Shown: positions 1 through 8,918, counted from the stretch's first letter. The stretch is DNA of 31,935 nt from Baffinella frigidus (GCA_026770585.1 MU646499.1:243056-274990), one strand, 5' to 3'. Translations and numbers: made by a program. Notes: generated from the sequence alone by a model not told the origin.

Positions 1-1797
1 AATACTTACACATGATTTCGTACCTTGAGTGCAGAATGATCTGCACCGACGCTAAGGTAGGTAGGTCCGGTTGTACATTTAGTATCGTAGGTCCTTTAAG
101 AAGCACTTAGTTCGAGCCCTCTCTGGACGCCTTAAGTTTACGGTCCGACGTCATAAGTTCAACAAAAAGTCTCTTCAATGATCTGCGAGGATGCGGAGTG
201 AGGGGATACGAGACAGAGGCTAAACCCTACACTCTAAACCCTAAACGATAGACACTCATCTCTCAAGGAGTGATACCTTGAGTGCAGAGTGAGCTTCGAA
301 CATCCGCACTTGCTCCGGCGAGAGACCCAAACCCTAAACCCTAGACGACAAACACTGAACAATAAACCCTCAAGAAGTGCTACCTTGAGTGCAGAATGGT
401 CTGCGAGGAGGCGCACTTGCCGGTCTGTACGGTGGTTTGGGGATAAGGTATAACCCCCAAACTTTCACCTTAAACCCTGAAGCCTAACCCCCAAACCCTA
501 AATCCTCAACCCTAAACCCTCAACTTGAGTGCAGAATGGTCTGCGAGGGTGCGCACTTGCCCCGGCGAGAGCCACAAACCCTGAACCCTAAACCCTAAAC
601 CCTAAACCCTAAACGATAAACGATAAACCATAAATGATAAATAATAACAATAACAATAACAATAAACGATGGACAATAAACAACAAATCCTCACGAAGTG
701 ATACCCTGAGTGCAGAGTGATCTGCAAGGGTGCGCACTTGCCGGCATATACGGTAGTTTGAGGGTGGGGGCTAAAAAACATAGGCGAAATCCTAAACCCA
801 AAACCCTGAACTTAAACCCCTGAAGCCTCACCACGCCAGGGCACTCGAAACATCCACTTTTGACATTTTTCGAGGGAAATGCCTTGAATTCTTGAGTCAA
901 CCGCGCCAGATCTGGCGCGGATAAGGCGTCGGTCTCCCTCGATCATTCTCCACGCCAGATTGGATGCGGGGGTTGAAGTTTTTAAAACACCACAGATGGT
1001 GTTTGATAACTTTTGAAAACCACTGCCTTGAGGGGAAATTGACTTTTGGCAACCCCTTCCGAGAATCTGGCGTGGCTGGCGTGGCACCTTGAGCGCAGAG
1101 TGATCTGCCAGGAGACGCACTTGCCCTGGCGAGAGCCCCACCTCCCACGCGTGCGTCGGATTGCTGCCATAAGTCAACCTTGATATAAGTCAACCTTGTT
1201 AAGTCACTTGTGATTCTAAGTTGAGGTCCAGTTACTTTAGGCGTGTCAACCCTGCGGAGGGAGAGACCTTTGTCTGAGCTCAGACAGAGACCGATCGCTC
1301 ACACAATAGAGGGAGGCCTTTGTCTGAGCGAGAGAGCCACTCAGCAGCGAACGAGGACCGTTTCACCTTGAATTCAAGGTGAAATTCCGGTCAGGTTCCA
1401 GGGCAATGAATAAGACTCCAACACAAATCATTTAGATGGACTTTATCCGTGAAGCCCCTGGTGGCTGCTAAGTGAGGGGCAGGGGGGGCGCGGGTGAATT
1501 GAGCGCTCGCTGGCTCCGAAGTGTGAGGACTTGAGGGGTACCTCGCTCGTAAGCTCACTCACACACTACCCCCGGACTCGAAATTATCAGGGCAGGGCCC
1601 ACTTCCCACGCGTCGGATTGCTGCGATATGTCAACCGGGTAAAGTCAATCACGTTTCGTGCTACCTTAAGGGTGTATTGTGCTATCTTGGCCTCGACATG
1701 GCTTCAACATAGCATGAAATCCACCCTTAAGATAGCAGAGCATCCCCGCACTTGCCCTGACGAGAGACTCACTTCCCACGCGTGGGAACTTCCTCTT

Positions 1798-1835
<38 letters not shown>

Positions 1836-4089
1836 AACAATCTGTGCGTCGGATTGCTACCACACACGCTCCTCCACATACAAATTCGTACGGAACACAC
1901 AAATTCATACGGACTCAACATTATCAGAGTTGTGTAGAGCAGAGATCATTGTAAACCGTCTTCCACCGGAAACATCAATTAATCAAATGAAAGGGGGCAA
2001 CAAAATTTACCACAAATTTTCTTTACTATTACTAGTAGAAGCCTTCTGTATAGTAAATTTCGTTGCTCATTTTCGTTGAATTGAATATTTTCGCAGATTA
2101 GTCTTGACTTCGATGCGATAGATTGCTGCCACCAGCCACACAGCGGGCTTCGAAGGGCTTTTCGGCCCAAATCGGGCCACCTTTCCATCACCTTATCCAT
2201 AGGACCCCCCCTATGCCCCTACGGGTTGCCTACCGTAGGGTCGTAGGTCTTGTCGCTTAAGGTGTATTCAAAATCCCTTCGAAGTCCGCTGTGTGGTCAG
2301 CCGTGTAAAGTCAGGGGGGCGTCAACTTTGATGTGCCGTTATCCACACACACTCTCCACACAGTGGGCTTCGAGGGTTTCGTTGGGGCCGGAATTCCGGG
2401 TGTTACGTGACCAATTTGCATTAGAAAAATCCTCGAGGTTAATTGTCTTCAGGCAAGTTGACTTTTGATGAAAGGTTCGTGGTCCACCGTGCGGTAGGGT
2501 TTATAGTTTAGGGTTTAGGCGATGACTTGCAGTGGTGCAGGAGGGAGGAATCACTGTTGCTATCTTAGCCTCGACGTAGCTTCAGAGCGCTTGCGGGAAA
2601 ACTTGGCCGATTTCAACGAGATATTTTTCCAGAAATTCAGAGCTTTTGTACCAGGACGTGACATAAAACCGGTCCATCTAAACGATTCTGGTACAAATTC
2701 TGAAAACATTTCTCGAAATCGGCCAAGTTTTCCCGCAAGCGCTCTACCATGGCGCAAACTCCACCCGTAAGATAGCAAAAAGGTATTTCAAATTGAATCT
2801 GTTTCCATACGAGGCTTAGGGTGTAGGGTTCGGGGTCTAGGGCTTAGGCGATGACCTGCAGTGGTGCAGGAGGGATGGTTCGCTCCGCAGCGCCTCTGAG
2901 ATCAGCGCCTTGTTTAGGGTTTAGGGTTTAGGGTTTAGGGTTTGAGGATTAGGGTTTGGGGTTTGGGGTTTAGGGTTTAGGGTTTAGGGTTGAGGGTTTG
3001 GGGTTTAGGTTTTGGGGTTTAGGGTTTAGGGTTGGGGGTTTAGGGCTTAGGGTTGGGGGTATGGGGTTCATGGTTTAGGGTTGATGGTTTAGGGTTTAGG
3101 GTTTAGGGTTTAGGGTTTAGGGTTTAGGGTCTAGGGTTTAGGGTTGAGGGTTTCGGAGATGCAAACTTTGTACGCAGAAATGGAGTGTGTCGTGTCCTCG
3201 AAGAAGCCCCAGTGCGCGCTCCGCTGCATGCTGCGAACAAAGCCGGAGTTGACTAAACAGCTACGAACAAGCCAGGGTTGAATAAACGGCTGCGAACACG
3301 CCAGGGTTGACTCAACGGATGCGGTTAACTAAACAGCCGTTTTCCAGGTGCAACGCCTGCCCTGTTTGGTTATTATTCGGAGACGGAACCTGCCCGGTTG
3401 AGTCAGCAGTCGTGCGACGCTCAGCTGCACGTCAGACCGGAACGACACCAGCACTCACTCTCTAGCTCTGCCTCACTCGGGTTGTCCGACTATTCTCAAG
3501 TTGACATGCTGATTATGCAGTACAAGTTCGTCAACTTTGGAGCGAAAAAGAGCCCGGGCTCGCCAAATCGGTGAGCCCAAATAGACTGAGAGAGAGCTAG
3601 ACTTTCGTTCTGGCGGTTGGAAATGCTGACCCCTCTCAACCATACCACCAACCCTCACGGTGGGACCAAATCGATGATTTTCAATTTCCCGATTCCCATG
3701 GAAAATGGCTCCACCACAGGCGAATTCGCCTGGCTGCCCGGGTAAATCTGAGGTTCAAAATCGACGATTTGGTCCCTCCGTGAGGGTTGGTGGTAGCCTC
3801 CATGGGGAGGACTAAACGGCGGAGTATCCCTCAAGTGACCAGTAGGCTCATACGCCCTACCGTAGGGCCCTAGGACCTGCCCAGGGCATCCACAGGCGAT
3901 TATTCGCCCGTTGGTCACTTAAATGATAGTCTCTGTTTCGGGAAGCGCGTCTTCAACTGAGTACGAGTCCGTAGAAGACCTCGACGGTTGACTCAACCGG
4001 TCGTCGTCTTTGTACAATGTTTGCCCGGTCGAGTGAACAGTCGTGATACTCTCAGCTGAGAACTAGGCCAAAACATGATGACCTGACCC

Positions 4090-4120
<31 letters not shown>

Positions 4121-4466
4121 CCTCCCTCTCTCTCCCTCCCTTTCTCTCTCTCTCTCTTCAAAGGTGTTTTATGACCTGAGCACCAGGCCGCAGAGGACTT
4201 CGACCCACGTCTTGTCCACCTTCGAATGTGTCTCGAGCCCCATTCCCGGGGAAATCCCCATCATCCTGAGAGAGAGAGAAAAGGAGTGAGAGAGAGAGAG
4301 CGTGCGCGCGCGAGAGAGAGAGAGAGAGAGAGCGAAAGAGAGAGAAAGAGAGAAAGAGAGAAAGAGGGAAAGAGAGAGAAAGAGAGAGAGAGAAAGCAAA
4401 AGATAGAGAAAGAGCGAGCGAGAGAGAGAGAGAGAAAGAGAGAGAATGAAAGAGAGAGACAGAGAC

Positions 4467-4517
<51 letters not shown>

Positions 4518-7500
4518 GGGACAGGGGACAGACAGACCTTTGTTAACACCAGCACGGCCGCCATGTATGCCCTCCTACAGAGGCGAAGTTTCCGCATTTC
4601 GAGACTCGAGAGTAATAAAGAAGAAGGAGAAGGAGAGATCTCAGTGCGGGGGATTGGGGATTAGGGTTCAGGGTTTAGGGTTCAGGGTTTAGGGTTTAGG
4701 GTTTAGGGTTTAGGGTTTAGGGGTTAGGGGTTAGGGTTTACGTATTAGGGTTTAGGGAGTGGGATTTAGGTAGTAGTGTTCAGTTAGTGGGATTGGGGTT
4801 TAGGACGTAGTGTTCAGTTATTGGGTTCAGGATAACCTGGCAGCGTCCCAAAAGATCGCACAGGCAACACCCGGTTCCCTCAGATTCTAAGTTTTTTAAA
4901 CAGGAAGTAGGGTTTAAGGAGTTGGGTTGGGATAACCTGGCTGCGCCGAAGAGAACTGCGAAGGCCTCCGCGTGCCGTATTAGGGGTTAGGGTTCCGGGT
5001 GTAGGGTTGAGGATTGAGGGTGGAGAGTTGAGGGTTTAGAAAACATGATAACCTTAGGGGAAAAGACAACCTGGCTGGGTGGGGTTTAGGTAGTAGTGTT
5101 CAGTTAGTGGGCGTGGGGTCTCGGTAGTAGTGTTGAGTCAGTGGGGTTAGGACAACCTGGCTGCACCGCGGAGGATCGCGAAAGCCTCCGCGTGGCGGTT
5201 CTGCGCCATCAGAACATGCCCCAGCGTCACAGGAACCTGCCCAACCCCGTGAAAGCGCTTCAGGGTTTAGGGTGTAGGATAACACCTGGCGGGCGTGTCT
5301 CTTGATGTTGCCCCCAGACACCATAAAGAGACCTCAATCAACACCCTTTTGATGTTTTTATCAAACCATGCCCCAGCGCCACGGGAACCTGCCCCAGACA
5401 ATATCAGAGACTGGCATGTTACCGTGCCAAAAGTGTTCATGAAAATACTGTATTGCCGTATATATTCTTTTATTTTGCACGGCGGTTCTGCGCTATTAGT
5501 GCCCGAGAGCCACAGGAACCTGTCCAAGACAACGTCCAGAGACTTTAATCCGCACATCGGACTTCGAAGGGGGTTTTGAATGACCCTTAAGCGATAAGAC
5601 CTACGATCCTACGGTAGGCAACCCGTAGGGGCATAGGGGGCTTCCTATGGATAAGGCGACGGAAAGTTGGCCCAATTTGGGCCGAAACGCCCTTCGTAGC
5701 CCGCTGTGTGACAACACCCGTTTAATATTTTTATCAGAACTTGCCCGAGCGCCACGGGCACCTGCGCAAGACAACATAAAAGACATTCATTGTACCGTGT
5801 GCATTTATTTTACGGTGTTGTTATTATTAATGAAAATACGATGTTGCCGTATTTATTTTATTTTGCACGGTGGTTGTGCGCCATTCGTGGTTGTGCGCCA
5901 TCCGTACGTGCCCGAGCGCCCCGAACTGCCAAGACATCATTAGAGACCTCTATCAAGGATGGACGCCTTAATTATGGCGGCAACCTAACTACCGCATTCC
6001 GTAGGATGCTACAGAATCCCAAGAAAAAGGGCAGTTAGGCTAACGGCTCCAACTCGTCATGGGCTGAGAGAAATCGAAGTAAATCATGTCCCGGGAACAT
6101 GTTTGATTTAAAAGAAAATGGATCCCTATTTGTTCATAGGAGTTGAATGAAGATCAATTAGGGCCCTAACTAAATTTAATTAGGACCCTAACTAAATTTA
6201 TTTAGGGCCAGAATCCGGTTTGGCAGCGGGCTGCGAAGCGGAGCAGCCGCTCGGCCGCGGGTTCGTCGTTCAAGGAAAGTAGACCAAATCGAGGATGCGA
6301 CAACCGTCATTTTCGCCCTGGGGCGGTTCAAAATCAAACCGAATGGCCGAAAAAAACAGAAGCTAAAATCGCGATTTGGTCCGCTTCGAGGGCTGGTGAC
6401 CCGGGGGTCGGAGGGGTGGCAGCGGGATGCGAGGCGGAGCAGGCGTTCGGCTGTGGGTTTGTCGTTGAGGGATAGCGCTGCGCCTGCCGCCTGGGGAGGA
6501 GCGACACCTTGGTTAATGCTGTCAAACTGGTCAAATTCGACACTGGTCAAATGTGAAACTGGACGCCCGTCGGCCTACCGTAAAATAGGACATAGTCTCA
6601 TCTACTCTCAATTCGCCGCGTTAGGAGAGAGACCAAGATCACAACGCCTGCATAGGAGCGAGAGACCTTGATTAACCACCCTGGAGGCAACCCAGGGGCA
6701 AATCTCAAGTCAATCTCCCACAGATGCGTCCAGATTTCGGGCGCGTTTGTATGGGAGTTGACTCAAGACAGCATCCATTTGCCCATAAGTCGCCTCCAGG
6801 GTGGCTGCCAACAGAGGAGCTGTGCGCCCTTCGGCCTACCGAAGAATATACCATAGGCTTATCTACCCTCAATTTCATCCCGGAACACACCAGAATCTGT
6901 CCACATAAAAAGGCGTAAGATAGCATCATTCTATGCCGAAAATAGCATATACACCCTTATCTTCTGCATCGGAAGCCTAAGATGGCGGGACAGAATCTGT
7001 CTTGTTCCGAAATTATTTTCGCCCCGTTGTGCCCCTGCCGCCTGCATACTTATCCGGGGAAAACTATTTTTCTTTCATTTGATGGCAACGAAAATTACTG
7101 CACAATTCGTTCTTATTAGTAATATTAAAGCATTTGTGTAGTAATTTTGATTGCCATCAAATGAAAGAAAAATAGGTTTCCCCGGATAAATACGAGCGAG
7201 GGACCAAGATCGCATCCTCTCGCACGCACACGCACAGACGTACACGCATGGGAGCGAATGACATGTGTTAGCACCAAGACAACCGCCACGCTCCTTTTGT
7301 CGTTCAAGGAGAGACCGCCAGCCCTCGGAGGTTGCTCAAATTGTGGTCTGGAGCTTTTCTGGAAAATTTACCCTCTGGTACCAAGTGGTCGAGTAGATGG
7401 ACATCTACCCCAGATCTGGGGTAGATGCAAGGTAAAATGGCTCAAACTCCAGACCACAATTTGAGCAACCTCCGAGGGCTGGTGGGACCACTCGAGGCTG

Positions 7501-8894
7501 GAAGTGGGACTATTTAAAATGTGGGGATTTAAAATTGAGTACCAGTCACGGGCATGATTGGTCACGTATCTCAAGTTATAACTTTATAACTTGAGATACG
7601 TGACCAAATGACCCAATTTGTGTGAAAATTACTACACAATTCTTTCCCCCCTTCACTTGTGAAAGAATGTCTGTTTTAAAATAGTCACATTTTTAGTCTC
7701 GAGTGGGAGTGCGGAGCCGGCCGTGTGCACAGGAGCGAGTCCAAGATCACTCTCTTTGAATGCCGCAGGGTCCCGTGGGTCCAAACGTGCGGGGCTGGTG
7801 CCGATTTTCAGGGTTCAGGGCGGCAGGCCTCGGGTTTAGGATTTAGGGTGTATGGTTTGTGGTTGGTGATTTAGGGTTTTGGCTCAAGGGTTTAGGGTTT
7901 AGGGTTCAGGCTCAAGGGTTTAGAGTTTAGGGTTTAGAGCTTAGGTCTTAGGGTTAAGGGTTTAGGGTATAGGGTTTAGGGTTTAGGTTTTAGGGTTTCG
8001 GGTTTAGGGTTTAGGGTTCAGGGTTTCGGGTTCAGGGTTTAAGGTTTAGGGTTAAGGGATTGGGGTACAGGGTACAGGGTTTAGGGTTCAGGGTGTAGGG
8101 TTTGGGGTTTAGAGTTTAGGGTTTAGGGTTTAGGGTTTAGGGTTTAGGGTTTAGGGTTCAGGTTTTAGTGTTCAGGGTTCAGGGTTCAGGGTTCAGGGTT
8201 TAGGGTTTCGCCTCGATGTGCGGCATGGCGCCTCCTTTTCCCGAGAGGACACGGAGCGCGACAGACTCCTGGAACTGGCGCCCGGCCGCGGCGTGCTGGC
8301 CGAGGCGCTGGAGCACGGAGCCGAGGCGCGCGTGCGTGTCGGCTTCCGCGGGGCTGAGGGACAGCGCTTGTCGGTACCTGTTCCGTGATCGAGGGCCTTG
8401 AGTTTCTTCGAGCTCTCAACATGGGCGGACACTGGAACTGGTTCTGCTGTGCAGCGTGAGGCGTTGTTCGGCACCCTGGCGAGCGAGAGGGAACGTGTCA
8501 GCCCAAGCGGTCTTAGCTGGGCCGAGGTTCAGCAGCCATCCCCCACGCTTCCTCTAGGCTGGGAGGGAATATACGCATCCGCGGATTCGGCGAGCTCGCC
8601 CGCGCGAGAGGCTGCAATGCCGCTGTTGTAGTGCGCCAGCGACACTCCCGGGAAGAGCCGCGCGGCTTTGCGGAACGCTGTCAAGGCCTCCGGGAGGCGC
8701 CCGGCGTCAAGGTGCTGGGATCCCAGTGCTGTGAGCGCCGGCCCGGAAGAAGGGAGCTCGTCAGGCACCTCCTGGGCAAAGGCTCCGGGGGACTGGGGTT
8801 TCGCCAATCCGTGGAGGAGGGCGAGCTGGAGGAGGAGGAGGGCGAGAGGCGGGTGTGGACGCCATCCCCTTCGTCGAGCGGTTCGGTCCCTCAT
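1..8894 (-). CDS. secreted TPR-repeat protein, 5' part; gene runs off the left edge
   Basis: Seen: six exons on the minus strand join in frame: 8894-8575, 8377-8212, 6490-6401, 5236-5157, 4265-4176 and 1163-1088, giving about 274 residues with no stop. Residues 1-40 form a signal peptide (R-R-R followed by LALLLLQLALL), so the product should enter the secretory system. From about residue 55 the chain shows 34-residue helical repeats typical of TPRs: LGSQHLDAGRLPEALTAF, then HYNSGIAASRAGELAESADA, LGSVLQRLGQHAAAGRQF, and LGHVLMAQNRHAEAFAIL. TPRs are protein-binding scaffolds; no catalytic domain is visible in this part, and the 3' end lies outside the window. Splice phases are mutually compatible (2,0,0,2,2,0). 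Donors are GT except the second intron, which would need GC. The introns are filled with partial copies of the exons, hairpin elements and TTTAGGG-type arrays. The TPR assignment is firm for exons 1-4 and weaker for exons 5-6, which are placed by splice sites and phase only. Confidence 0.72.
24..745 (-). pseudogene. echo cluster of TPR exon 6, donor-side copies
   Basis: Five copies of the exon end: 24-44, 277-330 (GTPs of the splice site kept), 384-423 (donor kept), 534-573 (donor changed to TT) and 705-745 (CTCAGG|GT). Each encodes part of GQVRTLADHSALK on the minus strand. Copies 277-330 and 534-573 run straight into CCCTAAA-type repeats at their other end. Confidence 0.58.
230..620 (+). 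repeat. CCCTAAA-type (telomere-like) interstitial tract
   Basis: Interrupted CCCTAAA units at 222-245, 329-345, 473-530 and 576-620, with a tail of AATAAC/AACGATAA variants to 690. Interleaved with the exon 6 echoes. Confidence 0.85.
901..920. repeat. 20-bp perfect palindrome
   Basis: CCGCGCCAGATCTGGCGCGG. It lies inside a longer segment (828-1078) bounded by CACGCCAG and CTGGCGTG, probably a decayed hairpin element. Confidence 0.8.
1088..1163 (-). CDS. TPR gene exon 6 (candidate), last one placed in the window
   Basis: 76 nt, phase 2 in and 0 out. Acceptor ATGGCAG at 1164, donor CTCAAG|GTGCCA at 1088/1087. Encodes NPTHAWEVGLSPGQV and RLLADHSALK. At least eight partial copies lie between 24 and 1855. 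The protein family of this segment is not recognised; assignment to the TPR gene rests on strand, order and phase. Confidence 0.48.
1361..1384. repeat. 24-bp perfect palindrome
   Basis: Arms TTTCACCTTGAA / TTCAAGGTGAAA with no spacer. Confidence 0.85.
1661..1737. mobile_element. hairpin element, family I (copy 1)
   Basis: About 77 bp with CTACCTTAAGGGTG at one end and CACCCTTAAGATAGCAG at the other; the core GCTATCTTGGCCTCGACAT recurs at 24118-24196 and 2557-2778. Confidence 0.6.
1799..1833 (+). repeat. (CT)n microsatellite
   Basis: About 16 CT units. Confidence 0.9.
2136..2296. mobile_element. hairpin element, family F (copy 1)
   Basis: 161 bp. Terminal inverted repeats CCACACAGCGGGCTTCGAAG and its near complement TTCGAAGTCCGCTGTGTGG; inside, CTACGGGTTGCCTACCGTAG. 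Non-coding, so non-autonomous. Other copies: 5550-5710, 11887-12005, 20671-20832. Confidence 0.75.
2356..2494. mobile_element. hairpin element, family G (copy 1)
   Basis: 139 bp. Ends CCACACAGTGGGCTTCGAGG and GTCCACCGTGCGG; shared core TGACCAATTTGCATTAGAAA and AGTTGACTTTTGATGAAAGG. Ends resemble family F. Confidence 0.65.
2557..2778. mobile_element. hairpin element, family I (copy 2), split by a family H insertion
   Basis: Left part 2557-2583 (TTGCTATCTTAGCCTCGACG) and right part 2746-2778 (CACCCGTAAGATAGCAA) match the family I ends; the middle is occupied by a complete family H element. Confidence 0.65.
2584..2745. mobile_element. hairpin element, family H (copy 1), nested
   Basis: 162 bp with terminal inverted repeats of about 30 bp beginning AGAGCGCTTGCGGGAAAACT; a second inner inverted pair (TGGTACAAA). 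Second copy at 23195-23359. Confidence 0.75.
2910..3150 (+). repeat. TTTAGGG tract
   Basis: About 30 units of TTTAGGG and variants (TTTGGGG, TTGAGGG). Lies in the last placed intron of the TPR gene, where the transcript would read CCCTAAA. Confidence 0.9.
3226..3345 (+). repeat. tandem repeat of about 34 bp
   Basis: Three to four decayed units of GCTGCGAACA(A/C)GCCAGGGTTGACT(A/C)AAC. Confidence 0.6.
3645..3794. mobile_element. hairpin element, family K (copy 1)
   Basis: 150 bp. Ends ACCACCAACCCTCACGG and CCGTGAGGGTTGGTGGT; next to them GACCAAATCG and CGATTTGGTC. Centre CAGGCGAATTCGCCTG is palindromic. Other copies: 7317-7484, 19470-19611, 19836-19983. Confidence 0.75.
3825..3928. mobile_element. 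hairpin element, family B (copy 1)
   Basis: 104 bp bounded by TATCCCTCAAGTGACCAG and GGTCACTTAAATGATA; inside GCCCTACCGTAGGGCCCTAG. Confidence 0.7.
3957..3992 (-). pseudogene. echo of TPR exon 5
   Basis: Minus strand reads VEVFYGLVLS and ends in CTCAG, but the following GT is TT, so the donor is lost. Confidence 0.45.
4091..4157 (+). repeat. C-run and (CT)n microsatellite
   Basis: About 13 C followed by interrupted CT units. Confidence 0.9.
4176..4265 (-). CDS. TPR gene exon 5 (candidate)
   Basis: 90 nt, phase 2 in and 2 out. Acceptor CTCTCTCAG at 4266 directly follows a long pyrimidine microsatellite on the minus strand (4271-4517), donor CTCAG|GTCATA at 4176/4175. Reads MMGISPGMGLETHSKVDKTW and VEVLCGLVL. 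The VEVLCGLVL end is repeated as VEVFYGLVL at 3957-3992. Supported by splice sites and phase rather than by recognised homology. Confidence 0.5.
4270..4517 (-). repeat. purine microsatellite forming the pyrimidine tract of TPR exon 5
   Basis: (GA)n, (GAAA)n and then (GACA)n on the plus strand; on the transcript strand it is a pyrimidine run of roughly 250 nt that ends exactly in the CAG acceptor at 4266. Confidence 0.8.
4640..4800 (+). repeat. TTTAGGG tract, degenerate to about 5040
   Basis: Around 12 good units at 4662-4740, then variants such as GTAGTGTTCAGTTAGTGGG that recur at 4768-4830 and 5088-5140. Confidence 0.85.
4837..5078 (-). pseudogene. echo cluster of TPR exon 4, donor-side copies
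   Basis: Copies at 4977-4937 (RHAEAFAVLFGAAR, donor GCCAG|GTTATC) and 4875-4837 (VACAIFWDAAR, donor GCCAG|GTTATC), plus a fragment at 5078-5066 (CCAG|GTTGTC), keep the donor and lose the acceptor half. They sit in degenerate TTTAGGG-like sequence. Confidence 0.55.
5157..5236 (-). CDS. TPR gene exon 4
   Basis: 80 nt, phase 0 in and 2 out. Acceptor GGGCAG at 5237, donor GCCAG|GTTGTC at 5157/5156. Encodes VPVTLGHVLMAQNRHAEAFA and ILRGAAR, a complete helix-turn-helix of a TPR. It is the only intact copy; at least seven partial copies surround it between 4837 and 5925. Confidence 0.7.
5365..5925 (-). pseudogene. echo cluster of TPR exon 4, acceptor-side copies
   Basis: Four copies keep the acceptor and the exon start and lose the rest. 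5388-5367: VPVALGH, then a divergent tail. 5519-5477: VPVALGH followed by two in-frame stops, although the downstream bases still match the exon. 5761-5735: VPVALGQVLI. 5925-5865: acceptor TTGGCAG, then FGALGHVRMAHNH with an internal duplication. Spacers share a 190-bp repeat unit (TTTTTATCA, AGACAACAT motifs). A hairpin element of the CACAGCGGGCTTCGAAGG family is inserted at 5550-5710. Confidence 0.6.
5550..5710. mobile_element. hairpin element, family F (copy 2)
   Basis: 161 bp in reverse orientation to copy 1; inserted within the exon 4 echo cluster. Ends CCGCACATCGGACTTCGAAG and GTAGCCCGCTGTGTG. Confidence 0.7.
6089..6218. mobile_element. hairpin element, family J (copy 1)
   Basis: Begins TCCCGGGAACATGTTTGATT and ends GGGCCAGAATCCGG; core AATTAGGGCCCTAACTAAAT, which is repeated twice. 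Other copies: 19130-19267 and 22752-22858. Confidence 0.65.
6222..6280 (-). pseudogene. echo of TPR exon 3
   Basis: Minus-strand translation LSLNDEPAAERLLRFAARC matches the middle of exon 3 (LSLNDKPTAERLLRLASRC). The HPSDPR end and the donor are missing; the copy stops at the edge of a hairpin element (6089-6218). A decayed hairpin element (about 6281-6400) separates it from exon 3. Confidence 0.6.
6401..6490 (-). CDS. TPR gene exon 3
   Basis: 90 nt, 30 codons, phase 0 at both ends. Acceptor CTCCCCAG at 6491, donor CGG|GTCACC at 6401/6400. Encodes AAGAALSLNDKPTAER and LLRLASRCHPSDPR, the second helix and the PxDPR turn of a TPR; joined to exon 4 it reads DPR|VPVTLGHVL, as expected for consecutive repeats. 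A partial copy lies at 6222-6280. Confidence 0.68.
6700..7050. other. no gene seen; repeat remnants
   Basis: A pair of inverted segments (ACCACCCTGGAGGC at about 6676 and GCCTCCAGGGTGGC near 6792) marks a decayed hairpin element; 6916-6985 resembles family I ends (AAGATAGC, AAGATGGC). Confidence 0.4.
7051..7188. mobile_element. hairpin element, family M (copy 1)
   Basis: 138 bp, almost one perfect hairpin: TATCCGGGGAAAACTATTTT ... AATAGGTTTCCCCGGATA; inner arms AAAATTACTGCACAA / TTTGTGTAGTAATTTT. Copy 2 (17613-17750) has the same length and differs at few positions. Confidence 0.85.
7317..7484. mobile_element. hairpin element, family K-like (copy 2)
   Basis: Arms of about 40 bp pair perfectly within the copy (GAGGTTGCTCAAATTGTGGT with its complement) although the arm sequence differs from other K copies. 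Centre CTACCCCAGATCTGGGGTAG is a perfect palindrome. Confidence 0.75.
7560..7605. repeat. 46-bp palindrome (22-bp arms, 2-nt centre)
   Basis: Left arm GGTCACGTATCTCAAGTTATAA is matched base for base by its complement at 7584-7605. Outside it lies an ATGATTGG / CCAAATGA-like flank. Confidence 0.9.
7805..8208 (+). repeat. TTTAGGG tract
   Basis: About 400 bp of TTTAGGG, TTCAGGG and related units, beginning four bases into the putative second intron of the TPR gene. Confidence 0.9.
8212..8377 (-). CDS. TPR gene exon 2
   Basis: Starts after GAACAG at 8378 and encodes YRQALSLSPAEADTHARL, then LGQHAAAGRQFQESVAL, one full TPR. The frame stays open until a TAA at 8202-8200 that is supplied by the CCCTAAA array itself. 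The best continuation is a splice after GAG at 8212 into exon 3, because MPHIE + AAGAALSLND restores the helix. The intron would then begin GCGAAACCC, a GC donor, and the heptamer array starts only four bases inside it. If the donor is not used, the protein ends after 165 residues. Confidence 0.65.
8378..8574 (-). other. TPR intron 1, carrying a dispersed repeat
   Basis: GTATAT ... ACAG, 197 nt. Its 3' part contains CAGTGTCCGCCCATGTTGAG and AGCTCGAAGAAACTCAAGG, the same repeat seen at 9548-9590, 9692-9750 and (inverted) 12393-12440. Confidence 0.6.
8575..8894 (-). CDS. TPR gene exon 1 (start codon, signal peptide, first TPRs)
   Basis: ATG at 8894 is chosen because a basic N-terminus and an 11-residue leucine-rich core follow at once. 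The exon holds 106 codons plus two bases (GC) of a split alanine codon. Donor: GATGC|GTATAT at 8575/8574. Removing the 197-nt intron (8574-8378) turns the broken repeat ESADA into ESADAYRQALSLSP, a classic TPR boundary, which is strong support for the splice. Confidence 0.8.
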
Positions 8895-8918
8895 TTTAGT
8901 TTCAAGGTTCTCCCCGAT

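Larger units (their letters stand above)
1591..1855 (-). pseudogene. echo cluster of TPR exon 6, acceptor-side copies
   Basis: 1591-1620 keeps the acceptor (CGCAG) and the first bases CAATCCGACGCG. 1735-1785 keeps the middle (HAWEVSLSSGQVR). 1843-1855 keeps GTAG and CAATCCGACGCAC. A (CT)n run at 1799-1833 lies between the last two. Confidence 0.5.

Noticed and set aside
1-620. A true chromosome end at the left edge
   Set aside because: The CCCTAAA units are short, interrupted and mixed with exon fragments, and both orientations of the repeat occur through the window.
4226-4597. Long open frames of Arg/Glu/Ser/Leu repeats across the purine microsatellite on both strands
   Set aside because: They are translations of (GA)n and (GACA)n; the same applies to 23005-23098, 25060-25154 and 25255-25396.
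7751-7794. Minus-strand ARLDPRDPAAFKE between CAG and GTGATC, resembling a TPR turn
   Set aside because: Exon 2 joins exon 3 better without it, the phase does not fit both neighbours, and the donor is poor.
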